DNA from: Acanthococcus lagerstroemiae
Lineage: Eukaryota; Arthropoda; Insecta; Hemiptera; Eriococcidae
DNA length: 64,000 nucleotides
Assembly: GCA_031841125.1 (NCBI GenBank)
Contig: CM063113.1
Span: 39,896,197 to 39,960,196 of the forward strand
Reading direction: 5' to 3'
In this document: piece by piece, positions 19,503 through 34,500 of the stretch
Layout of the letters: every line of letters begins with the position of its first letter
How positions within the stretch are numbered: the first letter of the stretch is position 1
Made by a program: the position numbers and the translations under genes
The notes under the pieces: model-generated
Databases searched by the model: none
Told to the model about the DNA's origin: nothing
The model's input: the letters and a program-made list of their open reading frames with translations, nothing else

Positions 19503-22500
19503 AAAACTGAGATAACCACCGGAGAGCTACGGCGTTGGCGCTGGCGCTAGTTACTCAATGTTTCGAGACGAATTCGAATCCGTTGTCAAAATTGAGCTAG
19601 AGTAATTTTTTGACCCAAATTGATCAATTTTTCCACCTTTTTTGGTGTATCTCGGGAACGAAGGGTCGCCGCCTAATTGGAACAACGAATTCGAACTCAG
19701 CGTGAAAAATTGAGTAAGAAACACTCATTAATTCGAAATTTTCGGTATTTCTCAAATTTTGAAAATTTCTCCATACTACATCATGTGTTTTTCCGGGCGA
19801 AAAGATTTTCGGAGAGCTACGGCGCCGGCGCTGGCGCTTATTACTCAATTTTTCGAGACGAATTCAAATCCGTTGCCTAAATTGAGCTAGAGTCAGTTTT
19901 TGACCTAAATTGATCAATTTTTCCAACTTTTTTGGGTGTATCTCGTGAACGAAGGGTCGCCGCCAAGTTGGAGCAACGAATTCGAACTCAGCGTGAAAAA
20001 TTGAGTAAGAGACACTCATTAATTCGAAATTTTCGGTATTTCTCAAATTTTGAAAATTTCTCCATACTATACATCATGTGTTTTTTCGGGCGAAAAAATT
20101 TTCGGAGAGCTACGGCGTCGGCGCTGGCGCTTATTAATCAATTTTTCGAGACGAATTCAAATCCGTTGTCAAAATTGGGCTAGAGTCATTTTTTGACCCA
20201 AATTGATCAATTTTCCCAACTTTTTTGGGTGTATCTCGGGAACGACGGGTCGCCGCCAAATTGGAACAACGAATTCGAACTCAGCGTGAAAAATTGAGTA
20301 AAAAACACTCATTAATTCGAAATTTTCGAATTTTGAAAATTTTGAAAATTTTGAAAATTTCTCCATACTATACATCATGTGTTTTTTCGGGCGAAAAAAT
20401 TTTCGGAGAGCTCCGGCGTCGGCGCTGGCGCTTATTACTCAATTTTTCGAGACGAATTCAAATCCGTTGTCAAAATTGGGCTAGAGTCATTTTTTGACCC
20501 AAATTGTTCAATTTTTCCAACTTTTTTGGGTGTATCTTGTGAACGAAGGGTCGCCGCCAAATTGGAACAACGAATTCGAACTCAGCGTGAAAAATTGAGT
20601 AAGAAACACTCATTACTTCGATACTTTCGAATTTTGAAAATTTCGAAAATTTCTCCATACACATCATGTGTTTTTTCGGGCGAAAAAATTTTCCGAGAGC
20701 TACGGCGCCGGCGCTGGCGCTTATTACTCAATTTTTCGAGACGAATTCAAATCCGTTGCCAAAATTGAGCTAGAGTCATTTTTTGACCCAAATTGATCAA
20801 TTTTTCCAACTTTTTTGGGTGTATCTCGGGAACGACGGGTCGCCGCCAAATTGGAACAACGAATTCGAACTCAGCGTGAAAAATTGTGTAAGAAACACTC
20901 ATTAATTCGAAATTTTCGAATTTCTCAAATTTCTCCATACTATACTTCATATGTTTTTTCGGGCGAAAAGATTTTCGGAGAGCTACGGCGTCGGCGCTGG
21001 CGCTTATTACTCAATTTTTCGAGACGAATTCAAATCCGTTGTCAAAATTGGGCTAGAGTCATTTTTTGACCCAAATTGATCAATTTTCAATTTTTCCAAC
21101 TTTTTTGGGTGTATCTCGTGAACGAAGGGTCGCCGCCAAATTGGAACAACGAATTCGAACTCAGCGTGAAAAATTGAGTAAGAAACACTCATTAATTCGA
21201 AATTTTCGAATTTCTCAAATTTTGAAAATTTCTCCATACTATACATCATGTGTTTTTTCGGGCGAAAAAATTTTCGGAGAGCTACGGCGTCGGCGCTGGC
21301 GCTTATTAATCAATTTTTCGAGACGAATTCAAATCCGTTGTCAAAATTGGGCTAGAGTCATTTTTTGACCCAAATTGATCAATTTTTCCAACTTTATTGG
21401 GTGTATCTCGGGAACGACGGGTCGCCGCCAAATTGGAACAACAAATTCGAACTCAGCGTGAAAAATTGAGTAAAAAACACTCATTAATTCGAAATTTTCG
21501 AATTTTGAAAATTTTGAATATTTTGAAAATTTCTCCATACTATACATCATGTGTTTTTTCGGGCGAAAAAATTTTCGGAGAGCTCCGGCGTCGGCGCTGG
21601 CGCTTATTACTCAATTTTTCGAGACGAATTCAAATCCGTTGTCAAAATTGGGCTAGAGTCATTTTTTGACCCAAATTGATCAATTTTTCCAACTTTTTTG
21701 GGTGTATCTCGGGAACGACGGGTCGCCGCCAAATTGGAACAACGAATTCGAACTCAGCGTGAAAAATTGAGTAAAAAACACTCATTAATTCGAAATTTTC
21801 GAATTTTGAAAATTTTGAATATTTTGAAAATTTCTCCATACTATACATCATGTGTTTTTTCGGGCGAAAAAATTTTCGGAGAGCTCCGGCGTCGGCGCTG
21901 GCGCTTATTACTCAATTTTTCGAGACGAATTCAAATCCGTTGTCAAAATTGGGCTAGAGTCATTTTTTGACCCAAATTGATCAATTTTTCCAACTTTTTT
22001 GGGTGTATCTCGGGAACGACGGGTCGCCGCCAAATTGGAACAACGAATTCGAACTCAGCGTGAAAAATTGAGTAAAAAACACTCATTAATTCGAAATTTT
22101 CGAATTTCTCAAATTTTGAAAATTTCTCCATACTTATACATCATGTGTTTTTTCGGGCGAAAAAATTTTCGGAGAGCTACGGCGTCGGCGCTGGCGCTTA
22201 TTACTCAATTTTTCGAGACGAATTCAAATCCGTTGTCAAAATTGGGCTAGAGTCATTTTTTGACCCAAATTGATCAATTTTTCCAACTTTTTTGGGTGTA
22301 TCTCGGGAACGACGGGTCGCCGCCAAATTGGAACAACGAATTCGAACTCAGCGTGAAAAATTGAGTAAAAAACACTCATTAATTCGAAATTTTCGAATTT
22401 CTCAAATTTTGAAAATTTCTCCACACTACATCATGTGTTTTTTCGGGCGAAAAAATTTTCGGAGAGCTCCGGCGTCGGCGCTGGCGCTTATTACTCAATT

Positions 22501-25500
22501 TTTCGAGACGAATTCAAATCCGTTGTCAAAATTGGGCTAGAGTCATTTTTTGACCCAAATTGATCAATTTTTCCAACTTTTTTGGGTGTATCTTGTGAAC
22601 GAAGGGTCGCCGCCAAATTGGAACAACGAATTCGAACTCAGCGTGAAAAATTGAGTAAGAAACACTCATTACTTCGATACTTTCGAATTTTGAAAATTTC
22701 GAAAATTTCTCCATACTATACTTCATGTGTTTTTTCGGGCGAAAATATTTTCGGAGAGCTACGGCGTCGGCGCTGGCGCTTATTACTCAATTTTTCGAGC
22801 CGAATTCAAATCCATTGCCAAAATTGAGCTAGAGTCATTTTTTGACCCAAATTGATCAACTTTTCCAACTTTTTTGGTGTATCTCGGGAACGAAGGGTCG
22901 CCGCCAAATTGGAACAACGAATTCGAACTCAGCGTGAAAAATTGAGTAAGAAACACTCATTAATTCGAAATTTTCGGTATTTCTCAAATTTTGAAAATTT
23001 CTCCATACTACATCATGTGTTTTTTCGGGCGAAAAAATTTTCGGAGAACTACGGCGTCGGCGCTGGCGCTTATTACTCAATTTTTCGAGACGAATTCAAA
23101 TCCGTTGCCAAAATTGAGCTAGAGTCAGTTTTTGACCTAAATTGATCAATTTTTCCAACTTTTTTGGGTGTATCTCGTGAACGAAGGGTCGCCGCCAAGT
23201 TGGAGCAACGAATTCGAACTCAGCGTGAAAAATTGAGTAAGAGACACTCATTAATTCGAAATTTTCGGTATTTCTCAAATTTTGAAAATTTCTCCATACT
23301 ATACATCATGTGTTTTTTCGGGCGAAAAAATTTTCGGAGAGCTACGGCGTCGGCGCTGGCGCTTATTAATCAATTTTTCGAGACGAATTCAAATCCGTTG
23401 TCAAAATTGGGCTAGAGTCATTTTTTGACCCAAATTGATCAATTTTTCCAACTTTTTTGGGTGTATCTCGGGAACGACGGGTCGCCGCCAAATTGGAACA
23501 ACGAATTCGAACTCAGCGTGAAAAATTGAGTAAAAAACACTCATTAATTCGAAATTTTCGAATTTTGAAAATTTTGAATATTTTGAAAATTTCTCCATAC
23601 TATACATCATGTGTTTTTTCGGGCGAAAAAATTTTCGGAGAGCTCCGGCGTCGGCGCTGGCGCTTATTACTCAATTTTTCGAGACGAATTCAAATCCGTT
23701 GTCAAAATTGGGCTAGAGTCATTTTTTGACCCAAATTGTTCAATTTTTCCAACTTTTTTGGGTGTATCTTGTGAACGAAGGGTCGCCGCCAAATTGGAAC
23801 AACGAATTCGAACTCAGCGTGAAAAATTGAGTAAGAAACACTCATTACTTCGATACTTTCGAATTTTGAAAATAATTTCGAAAATTTCTCCATACTATAC
23901 ATCATGTGTTTTTTCGGGCGAAAAAATTTTCCGAGAGCTACGGCGCCGGCGCTGGCGCTTATTACTCAATTTTTCGAGACGAATTCAAATCCGTTGCCAA
24001 AATTGAGCTAGAGTCATTTTTTGACCCAAATTGATCAATTTTTCCAACTTTTTTGGGTGTATCTCGGGAACGACGGGTCGCCGCCAAATTGGAACAACGA
24101 ATTCGAACTCAGCGTGAAAAATTGTGTAAGAAACACTCATTAATTCGAAATTTTCGAATTTCTCAAATTTCTCCATACTATACATCATATGTTTTTTCGG
24201 GCGAAAAAATTTTCGGAGAGCTACGGCGTCGGCGCTGGCGCTTATTACTCAATTTTTCGAGACGAATTCAAATCCGTTGTCAAAATTGGGCTAGAGTCAT
24301 TTTTTGACCCAAATTGATCAATTTTCAATTTTTCCAACTTTTTTGGGTGTATCTCGTGAACGAAGGGTCGCCGCCAAATTGGAACAACGAATTCGAACTC
24401 AGCGTGAAAAATTGAGTAAGAAACACTCATTAATTCGAAATTTTCGAATTTCTCAAATTTTGAAAATTTCTCCATACTATACATCATGTGTTTTTTCGGG
24501 CGAAAAAATTTTCGGAGAGCTACGGCGTCGGCGCTGGCGCTTATTACTCAATTTTTCGAGACGAATTCAAATCCGTTGTCAAAATTGGGCTAGAGTCATT
24601 TTTTGACCCAAATTGTTCAATTTTTCCAACTTTTTTGGGTGTATCTTGTGAACGAAGGGTCGCCGCCAAATTGGAACAACGAATTCGAACTCAGCGTGAA
24701 AAATTGAGTAAGAAACACTCATTACTTCGATACTTTCGAATTTTGAAAATTTCGAAAATTTCTCCATACTATACATCATGTGTTTTTTCGGGCGAAAAAA
24801 TTTTCGGAGAGCTACGGCGCCGGCGCTGGCGCTTATTACTCAATTTTTCGAGACGAATTCAAATCCGTTGCCAAAATTGAGCTAGAGTCATTTTTTGACC
24901 CAAATTGATCAATTTTTCCAACTTTTTTGGGTGTATCTCGGGAACGACGGGTCGCCGCCAAATTGGAACAACGAATTCGAACTCAGCGTGAAAAATTGAG
25001 TAAGAAACACTCATTAATTCGAAATTTTCGAATTTCTCAAATTTCTCCATACTATACATCATATGTTTTTTCGGGCGAAAAAATTTTCGGAGAGCTACGG
25101 CGTCGGCGCTGGCGCTTATTACTCAATTTTTCGAGACGAATTCAAATCCGTTGTCAAAATTGGGCTAGAGTCATTTTTTGACCCAAATTGATCAATTTTC
25201 AATTTTTCCAACTTTTTTGGGTGTATCTCGTGAACGAAGGGTCGCCGCCAAATTGGAACAACGAATTCGAACTCAGCGTGAAAAATTGAGTGAGAAACAC
25301 TCATTAATTCGAAATTTTCGAATTTCTCAAATTTTGAAAATTTCTCCATACTATACATCATGTGTTTTTTCGGGCGAAAAAATTTTCGGAGAGCTACGGC
25401 GTCGGCGCTGGCGCTTATTAATCAATTTTTCGAGACGAATTCAAATCCGTTGTCAAAATTGGGCTAGAGTCATTTTTTGACCCAAATTGATCAATTTTTC

Positions 25501-28500
25501 CAACTTTTTTGGGTGTATCTCGGGAGCGACGGGTCGCCGCCAAATTGGAACAACAAATTCGAACTCAGCGTGAAAAATTGAGTAAAAAACACTCATTAAT
25601 TCGAAATTTTCGAATTTTGAAAATTTTGAATATTTTGAAAATTTCTCCATACTATACATCATGTGTTTTTTCGGGCGAAAAAATTTTCGGAGAGCTCCGG
25701 CGTCGGCGCTGGCGCTTATTACTCAATTTTTCGAGACGAATTCAAATCCGTTGTCAAAATTGGGCTAGAGTCATTTTTTGACCCAAATTGATCAATTTTT
25801 CCAACTTTTTTGGGTGTATCTCGGGAACGACGGGTCGCCGCCAAATTGGAACAACGAATTCGAACTCAGCGTGAAAAATTGAGTAAAAAACACTCATTAA
25901 TTCGGAATTTTCGAATTTTGAAAATTTTGAATATTTTGAAAATTTCTCCATACTATACATCATGTGTTTTTTCGGGCGAAAAAATTTTCGGAGAGCTACG
26001 GCGTCGGCGCTGGCGCTTATTACTCAATTTTTCGAGACGAATTCAAATCCGTTGTCAAAATTGGGCTAGAGTCATTTTTTGACCCAAATTGATCAATTTT
26101 TCCAACTTTTTTGGGTGTATCTCGGGAACGACGGGTCGCCGCCAAATTGGAACAACGAATTCGAACTCAGCGTGAAAAATTGAGTAAGAAACACTCATTA
26201 ATTCGAAATTTTCCAATTTCTCAAATTTTGAAAATTTCTCCATACTATACATCATGTGTTTTTTCGGGCGAAAAAATTTTCGGAGAGCTCCGGCGTCGGC
26301 GCTGGCGCTTATTACTCAATTTTTCGAGACGAATTCAAATCCGTTGCCAAAATTGAGCTAGAGTCATTTTTTGACCCAAATTGATCAATTTTCAATTTTT
26401 CCAACTTTTTTGGGTGTATCTCGGGAACGAAGGATCGCCGCCAAATTGGAACAACGATTTCGAACTCAGCGTGAAAAATTGAGTAAGACACACTCATTAA
26501 TTCGAAACTTTCGAATTTCTCAAATTTTGAAAATTTCTCCACACACATCATGTGTTTTTTCGGGCGAAAAAATTTTCGGAGAGCTACGGCGTCGGCGCTG
26601 GCGCTTATTACTCAATTTTTCGAGCCGAATTCAAATCCATTGCCAAAATTGAGCTAGAGCCATTTTTTGACCCAAATTGATCAATTTTTCCAACTTTTTT
26701 GGGTGTATCTCGTGAACGAAGGGTCGCCGCCAAATTGGAACAACGAATTCGAACTCAGCGTGAAAAATTGTGTAAGAAACACTCATTAATTCGAAATTTT
26801 CGAATTTCTCAAATTTCTCCATACTATACTTCATGTGTTTTTTCGGGCGAAAATATTTTCGGAGAGCTACGGCGTCGGCGCTGGCGCTTATTACTCAATT
26901 TTTCGAGCCGAATTCAAATCCATTGCCAAAATTGAGCTAGAGTCATTTTTTGACCCAAATTGATCAATTTTTCCAACTTTTTTGGGTGTATCTCGGGAAC
27001 GACGGGTCGCCGCCAAATTGGAACAACGAATTCGAACTCAGCGTGAAAAATTGAGTAAAAAACACTCATTAATTCGAAATTTTCGAATTTTGAAAATTTT
27101 GAATATTTTGAAAATTTCTCCATACTATACATCATGTGTTTTTTCGGGCGAAAAAATTTTCGGAGAGCTCCGGCGTCGGCGCTGGCGCTTATTACTCAAT
27201 TTTTCGAGACGAATTCAAATCCGTTGTCAAAATTGGGCTAGAGTCATTTTTTGACCCAAATTGATCAATTTTTCCAACTTTTTTGGGTGTATCTCGGGAA
27301 CGACGGGTCGCCGCCAAATTGGAACAACGAATTCGAACTCAGCGTGAAAAATTGAGTAAGAAACACTCATTACTTCGATACTTTCGAATTTTGAAAATTT
27401 CGAAAATTTCTCCATACTATATACTTCATGTGTTTTTTCGGGCGAAAAAATTTTCGGAGAGCTACGGCGTCGGCGCTGGCGCTTATTACTCAATTTTTCG
27501 AGACGAATTCAAATCCGTTGTCAAAATTGGGCTAGAGTCATTTTTTGACCCAAATTGATCAATTTTCAATTTTTCCAACTTTTTTGGGTGTATCTCGTGA
27601 ACGAAGGGTCGCCGCCAAATTGGAACAACGAATTCGAACTCAGCGTGAAAAATTGAGTAAGAAACACTCATTAATTCGAAATTTTCGAATTTCTCAAATT
27701 TTGAAAATTTCTCCATACTATACATCATGTGTTTTTTCGGGCGAAAAAATTTTCGGAGAGCTACGGCGTCGGCGCTGGCGCTTATTACTCAATTTTTCGA
27801 GACGAATTCAAATCCGTTGTCAAAATTGGGCTAGAGTCATTTTTTGACCCAAATTGATCAATTTTTCCAACTTTTTTGGGTGTATCTCGGGAACGACGGG
27901 TCGCCGCCAAATTGGAACAACGAATTCGAACTCAGCGTGAAAAATTGAGTAAAAAACACTCATTAATTCGAAATTTTCGAATTTTGTAAATTTTGAATAT
28001 TTTGAAAATTTCTCCATACTATACATCATGTGTTTTTTCGGGCGAAAAAATTTTCGGAGAGCTACGGCGTCGGCGCTGGCGCTTATTACTCAATTTTTCG
28101 AGACGAATTCAAATCCGTTGTCAAAATTGGGCTAGAGTCATTTTTTGACCCAAATTGTTCAATTTTTCCAACTTTTTTGGGTGTATCTTGTGAACGAAGG
28201 GTCGCCGCCAAATTGGAACAACGAATTCGAACTCAGCGTGAAAAATTGAGTAAGAAACACTCATTAATTCGAAATTTTCGAATTTTGAAAATTTTGAAAA
28301 TTTCTCCATACTATACATCATGTGTTTTTTCGGGCGAAAAAATTTTCGGAGAGCTACGGCGTCGGCGCTGGCGCTTATTACTCAATTTTTCGAGACGAAT
28401 TCAAATCCGTTGTCAAAATTGGGCTAGAGTCATTTTTTGACCCAAATTGATCAATTTTTCCAACTTTTTTGGGTGTATCTCGGGAACGAAGGGTCGCCGC

Positions 28501-31500
28501 CAAATTGGAACAACGAATTCGAACTCAGCGTGAAAAATTGAGTAAGAAACACTCATTAATTCGAAATTTTCGAATTTCTCAAATTTTTAAAATTTCTCCA
28601 TACTATACATCATGTGTTTTTTCGGGCGAAAAAATTTTCGGAGAGCTACGGCGTCGGCGCTGGCGCTTATTACTCAATTTTTCGAGACGAATTCAAATCC
28701 GTTGTCAAAATTGAGCTAGAGTCATTTTTTGACCCAAATTGATCAATTTTCAATTTTTCCAACTTTTTTGGGTGTATCTCGGGAACGAAGGGTCGCCGCC
28801 AAATTGGAACAACGAATTCGAACTCAGCGTGAAAAATTGAGTAAGAAACACTCATTAATTCGAAATTTTCGAATTTCTCAAATTTTGAAAATTTCTCCAT
28901 ACACACATCATGTGTTTTTTCGGGCGAAAAAATTTTCGGAGAGCTACGGCGTCGGCGCTGGCGCTTATTACTCAATTTTTCGAGACGAATTCAAATCCGT
29001 TGTCAAAATTGAGCTAGAGTCATTTTTTGACCCAAATTGATCAATTTTTCCAACTTTTTTGGGTGTATCTCGTGAACGAAGGGTCGCCGCCAAATTGGAA
29101 CAACGAATTCGAACTCAGCGTGAAAAATTGTGTAAGAAACACTCATTAATTCGAAATTTTCGAATTTCTCAAATTTCTCCATACTATACATCATGTGTTT
29201 TTTCGGGCGAAAAAATTTTCGGAGAGCTACGGCGTCGGCGCTGGCGCTTATTACTCAATTTTTCGAGACGAATTCAAATCCGTTGTCAAAATTGAGCTAG
29301 AGTCATTTTTTGACCCAAATTGATCAATTTTTCCAACTTTTTTGGGTGTATCTCGGGAACGACGGGTCGCCGCCAAATTGGAACAACGAATTCGAACTCA
29401 GCGTGAAAAATTGAGTAAAAAACACTCATTAATTCGAAATTTTCGAATTTTGAAATTTTGAAATTTTGAAAATTTCTCCATACTATACATCATGTGTTTT
29501 TTCGGGCGAAAAAATTTTCGGAGAGCTACGGCGTCGGCGCTGGCGCTTATTACTCAATTTTTCGAGACGAATTCAAATCCGTTGTCAAAATTGGGCTAGA
29601 GTCATTTTTTGACCCAAATTGATCAATTTTTTCCAACTTTTTTGGGTGTATCTCGTGAACGAAGGGTCGCCGCCAAATTGGAACAACGAATTCGAACTCA
29701 GCGTGAAAAATTGAGTAAGAAACACTCATTAATTCGAAATTTTCGAATTTCTCAAATTTTGAAAATTTCTCCATACTATACATCATGTGTTTTTTCGGGC
29801 GAAAAAATTTTCGGAGAGCTACGGCGTCGGCGCTGGCGCTTATTACTCAATTTTTCGAGACGAATTCAAATCCGTTGTCAAAATTGGGCTAGAGTCATTT
29901 TTTGACCCAAATTGATCAATTTTTCCAACTTTTTTGGGTGTATCTCGGGAACGACGGGTCGCCGCCAAATTGGAACAACGAATTCGAACTCAGCGTGAAA
30001 AATTGAGTAAGAAACACTCATTAATTCGAAATTTTCGAATTTTGAAAATTTTGAAATTTTGAAAATTTCTCCATACTATACATCATGTGTTTTTTCGGGC
30101 GAAAAAATTTTCGGAGAGCTACGGCGTCGGCGCTGGCGCTTATTACTCAATTTTTCGAGACGAATTCAAATCCGTTGTCAAAATTGGGCTAGAGTCATTT
30201 TTTGACCCAAATTGATCAATTTTTCCAACTTTTTTGGTGTATCTCGGGAACGACGGGTCGCCGCCAAATTGGAACAACGAATTCGAACTCAGCGTGAAAA
30301 ATTGAGTAAGAAACACTCATTAATTCGAAATTTTCGAATTTTGAAAATTTTGAAAATTTCTCCATACTATACATCATGTGTTTTTTCGGGCGAAAAAATT
30401 TTCGGAGAGCTACGGCGTCGGCGCTGGCGCTTATTACTCAATTTTTCGAGACGAATTCAAATCCGTTGTCAAAATTGGGCTAGAGTCATTTTTTGACCCA
30501 AATTGATCAATTTTTCCAACTTTTTTGGGTGTATCTCGTGAACGAAGGGTCGCCGCCAAATTGGAACAACGAATTCGAACTCAGCGTGAAAAATTGAGTA
30601 AGAAACACTCATTAATTCGAAATTTTCGAATTTCTCAAATTTTGAAAATTTCTCCATACTATACATCATGTGTTTTTTCGGGCGAAAAAATTTTCGGAGA
30701 GCTACGGCGTCGGCGCTGGCGCTTATTACTCAATTTTTCGAGACGAATTCAAATCCGTTGTCAAAATTGGGCTAGAGTCATTTTTTGACCCAAATTGATC
30801 AATTTTTCCAACTTTTTTGGGTGTATCTCGGGAACGAAGGGTCGCCGCCAAATTGGAACAACGAATTCGAACTCAGCGTGAAAAATTGAGTAAAAAACAC
30901 TCATTAATTCGAAATTTTCGAATTTTGAAATTTTGAAATTTTGAAAATTTCTCCATACTATACATCATGTGTTTTTTCGGGCGAAAAAATTTTCGGAGAG
31001 CTACGGCGTCGGCGCTGGCGCTTATTACTCAATTTTTCGAGACGAATTCAAATCCGTTGCCAAAATTGAGCTAGAGTCATTTTTTGACCCAAATTGATCA
31101 ATTTTTCCAACTTTTTTGGGTGTATCTCGGGAACGACGGGTCGCCGCCAAATTGGAACAACGAATTCGAACTCAGCGTGAAAAATTGAGTAAAAAACACT
31201 CATTAATTCGAAATTTTCGAATTTCTCAAATTTTGAAAATTTCTCCATACTATACATCATGTGTTTTTTCGGGCGAAAAAATTTTCGGAGAGCTACGGCG
31301 TCGGCGCTGGCGCTTATTACTCAATTTTTCGAGACGAATTCAAATCCGTTGTCAAAATTGGGCTAGAGTCATTTTTTGACCCAAATTGATCAATTTTTCC
31401 AACTTTTTTGGGTGTATCTCGAGAACGACGGGTCGCCGCCAAATTGGAACAACGAATTCGAACTCAGCGTGAAAAATTGAGTACGAAACACTCATTAATT

Positions 31501-34500
31501 CGAAATTTTCCAATTTCTCAAATTTTGAAAATTTCTCCATACACATCATGTGTTTTTTCGGGCGAAAAAATTTTCGGAGAGCTACGGCGTCGGCGCTGGC
31601 GCTTATTACTCAATTTTTCGAGACGAATTCAAATCCGTTGTCAAAATTGAGCTAGAGTCATTTTTTGACCCAAATTGATCAATTTTTCCAACTTTTTTGG
31701 GTGTATCTGGGGAACGAAGGGTCGCCGCCAAATTGGAACAACGAATTCGAACTCAGCGTGAAAAATTGAGTAAGAAACACTCATTAATTCGAAATTTTCG
31801 AATTTCTCAAATTTTGAAAATTTCTCCATACTATACATCATGTGTTTTTTCGGGCGAAAAAATTTTCGGAGAGCTACGGCGTCGGCGCTGGCGCTTATTA
31901 CTCAATTTTTCGAGACGAATTCAAATCCGTTGTCAAAATTGAGCTAGAGTCATTTTTTGACCCAAATTGATCAATTTTTCCAACTTTTTTGGGTGTATCT
32001 CGGGAACGACGGGTCGCCGCCAAATTGGAACAACGAATTCGAACTCAGCGTGAAAAATTGAGTAAAAAACACTCATTAATTCGAAATTTTCGAATTTTGA
32101 AAATTTTGAAAATTTCTCCATACTATACATCATGTGTTTTTTCGGGCGAAAAAATTTTCGGAGAGCTACGGCGTCGGCGCTGGCGCTTATTACTCAATTT
32201 TTCGAGACGAATTCAAATCCGTTGTCAAAATTGAGCTAGAGTCATTTTTTGACCCAAATTGATCAATTTTTCCAACTTTTTTGGTGTATCTCGGGAACGA
32301 AGGGTCGCCGCCAAATTGGAACAACGAATTCGAACTCAGCGTGAAAAATTGAGTAAGAAACACTCATTAATTCGAAATTTTCGGTATTTCTCAAATTTTG
32401 AAAATTTCTCCATACTACATCATGTGTTTTTTCGGGCGAAAAAATTTTCGGAGAACTACGGCGTCGGCGCTGGCGCTTATTACTCAATTTTTCGAGACGA
32501 ATTCAAATCCGTTGCCAAAATTGAGCTAGAGTCATTTTTTGACCCAAATTGATCAATTTTCAATTTTTCCAACTTTTTTGGGTGTATCTCGGGAACGAAG
32601 GATCGCCGCCAAATTGGAACAACGAATTCGAACTCAGCGTGAAAAATTGAGTAAGAAACACTCATTAATTCGAAATTTTCGAATTTCTCAAATTTTGAAA
32701 ATTTCTCCATACACATCATGTGTTTTTTCGGGCGAAAAAATTTTCGGAGAGCTACGGCGTCGGCGCTGGCGCTTATTACTCAATTTTTCGAGACGAATTC
32801 AAATCCGTTGTCAAAATTGGGCTAGAGTCATTTTTTGACCCAAATTGATCAATTTTTCCAACTTTTTTGGGTGTATCTCGTGAACGAAGGGTCGCCGCCA
32901 AATTGGAACAACGAATTCGAACTCAGCGTGAAAAATTGAGTAAGAAACACTCATTAATTCGAAATTTTCGAATTTCTCAAATTTTGAAAATTTCTCCATA
33001 CTATACATCATGTGTTTTTTCGGGCGAAAAAATTTTCGGAGAGCTACGGCGTCGGCGCTGGCGCTTATTACTCAATTTTTCGAGACGAATTCAAATCCGT
33101 TGTCAAAATTGGGCTAGAGTCATTTTTTGACCCAAATTGATCAATTTTTCCAACTTTTTTGGGTGTATCTCGGGAACGAAGGGTCGCCGCCAAATTGGAA
33201 CAACGAATTCGAACTCAGCGTGAAAAATTGAGTAAAAAACACTCATTAATTCGAAATTTTCGAATTTTGAAATTTTGAAATTTTGAAAATTTCTCCATAC
33301 TATACATCATGTGTTTTTTCGGGCGAAAAAATTTTCGGAGAGCTACGGCGTCGGCGCTGGCGCTTATTACTCAATTTTTCGAGACGAATTCAAATCCGTT
33401 GTCAAAATTGGGCTAGAGTCATTTTTTGACCCAAATTGATCAATTTTTCCAACTTTTTTGGGTGTATCTCGGAACGAAGGGTCGCCGCCAAATTGGAACA
33501 ACGAATTCGAACTCAGCGTGAAAAATTGAGTAAAAAACACTCATTAATTCGAATTTTCGAATTTTTGAATTTTGAAATTTTGAAAATTTCTCCATACTAT
33601 ACATCATGTGTTTTTTCGGGCGAAAAAATTTTCGGAGAGCTACGGCGTCGGCGCTGGCGCTTATTACTCAATTTTTCGAGACGAATTCAAATCCGTTGTC
33701 AAAATTGGGCTAGAGTCATTTTTTGACCCAAATTGATCAATTTTTCCAACTTTTTTGGGTGTATCTCGGGAACGACGGGTCGCCGCCAAATTGGAACAAC
33801 GAATTCGAACTCAGCGTGAAAAATTGAGTAAGAAACACTCATTAATTCGAAATTTTCGAATTTTAAATTTTGAAAATTTCTCCATACTATACATCATGTG
33901 TTTTTTCGGGCGAAAAAATTTTCGGAGAGCTACGGCGTCGGCGCTGGCGCTTATTACTCAATTTTTCGAGACGAATTCAAATCCGTTGTCAAAATTGAGC
34001 TAGAGTCATTTTTTGACCCAAATTGATCAATTTTTCCAACTTTTTTGGTGTATCTCGGGAACGAAGGGTCGCCGCCAAATTGGAACAACGAATTCGAACT
34101 CAGCGTGAAAAATTGAGTAAGAAACACTCATTAATTCGAAATTTTCGAATTTCTCAAATTTTGAAAATTTCTCCATACTATACATCATGTGTTTTTTCGG
34201 GCGAAAAAATTTTCGGAGAGCTACGGCGTCGGCGCTGGCGCTTATTACTCAATTTTTCGAGACGAATTCAAATCCGTTGTCAAAATTGGGCTAGAGTCAT
34301 TTTTTGACCCAAATTGATCAATTTTTCCAACTTTTTTGGGTGTATCTTGGAACGAAGGGTCGCCGCCAAATTGGAACAACGAATTCGAACTCAGCGTGAA
34401 AAATTGAGTAAGAAACACTCATTAATTCGAAATTTTCGAATTTTCAAAATTTGAAAATTTCTCCATACTATACATCATGTGTTTTTTCGGGCGAAAAAAT

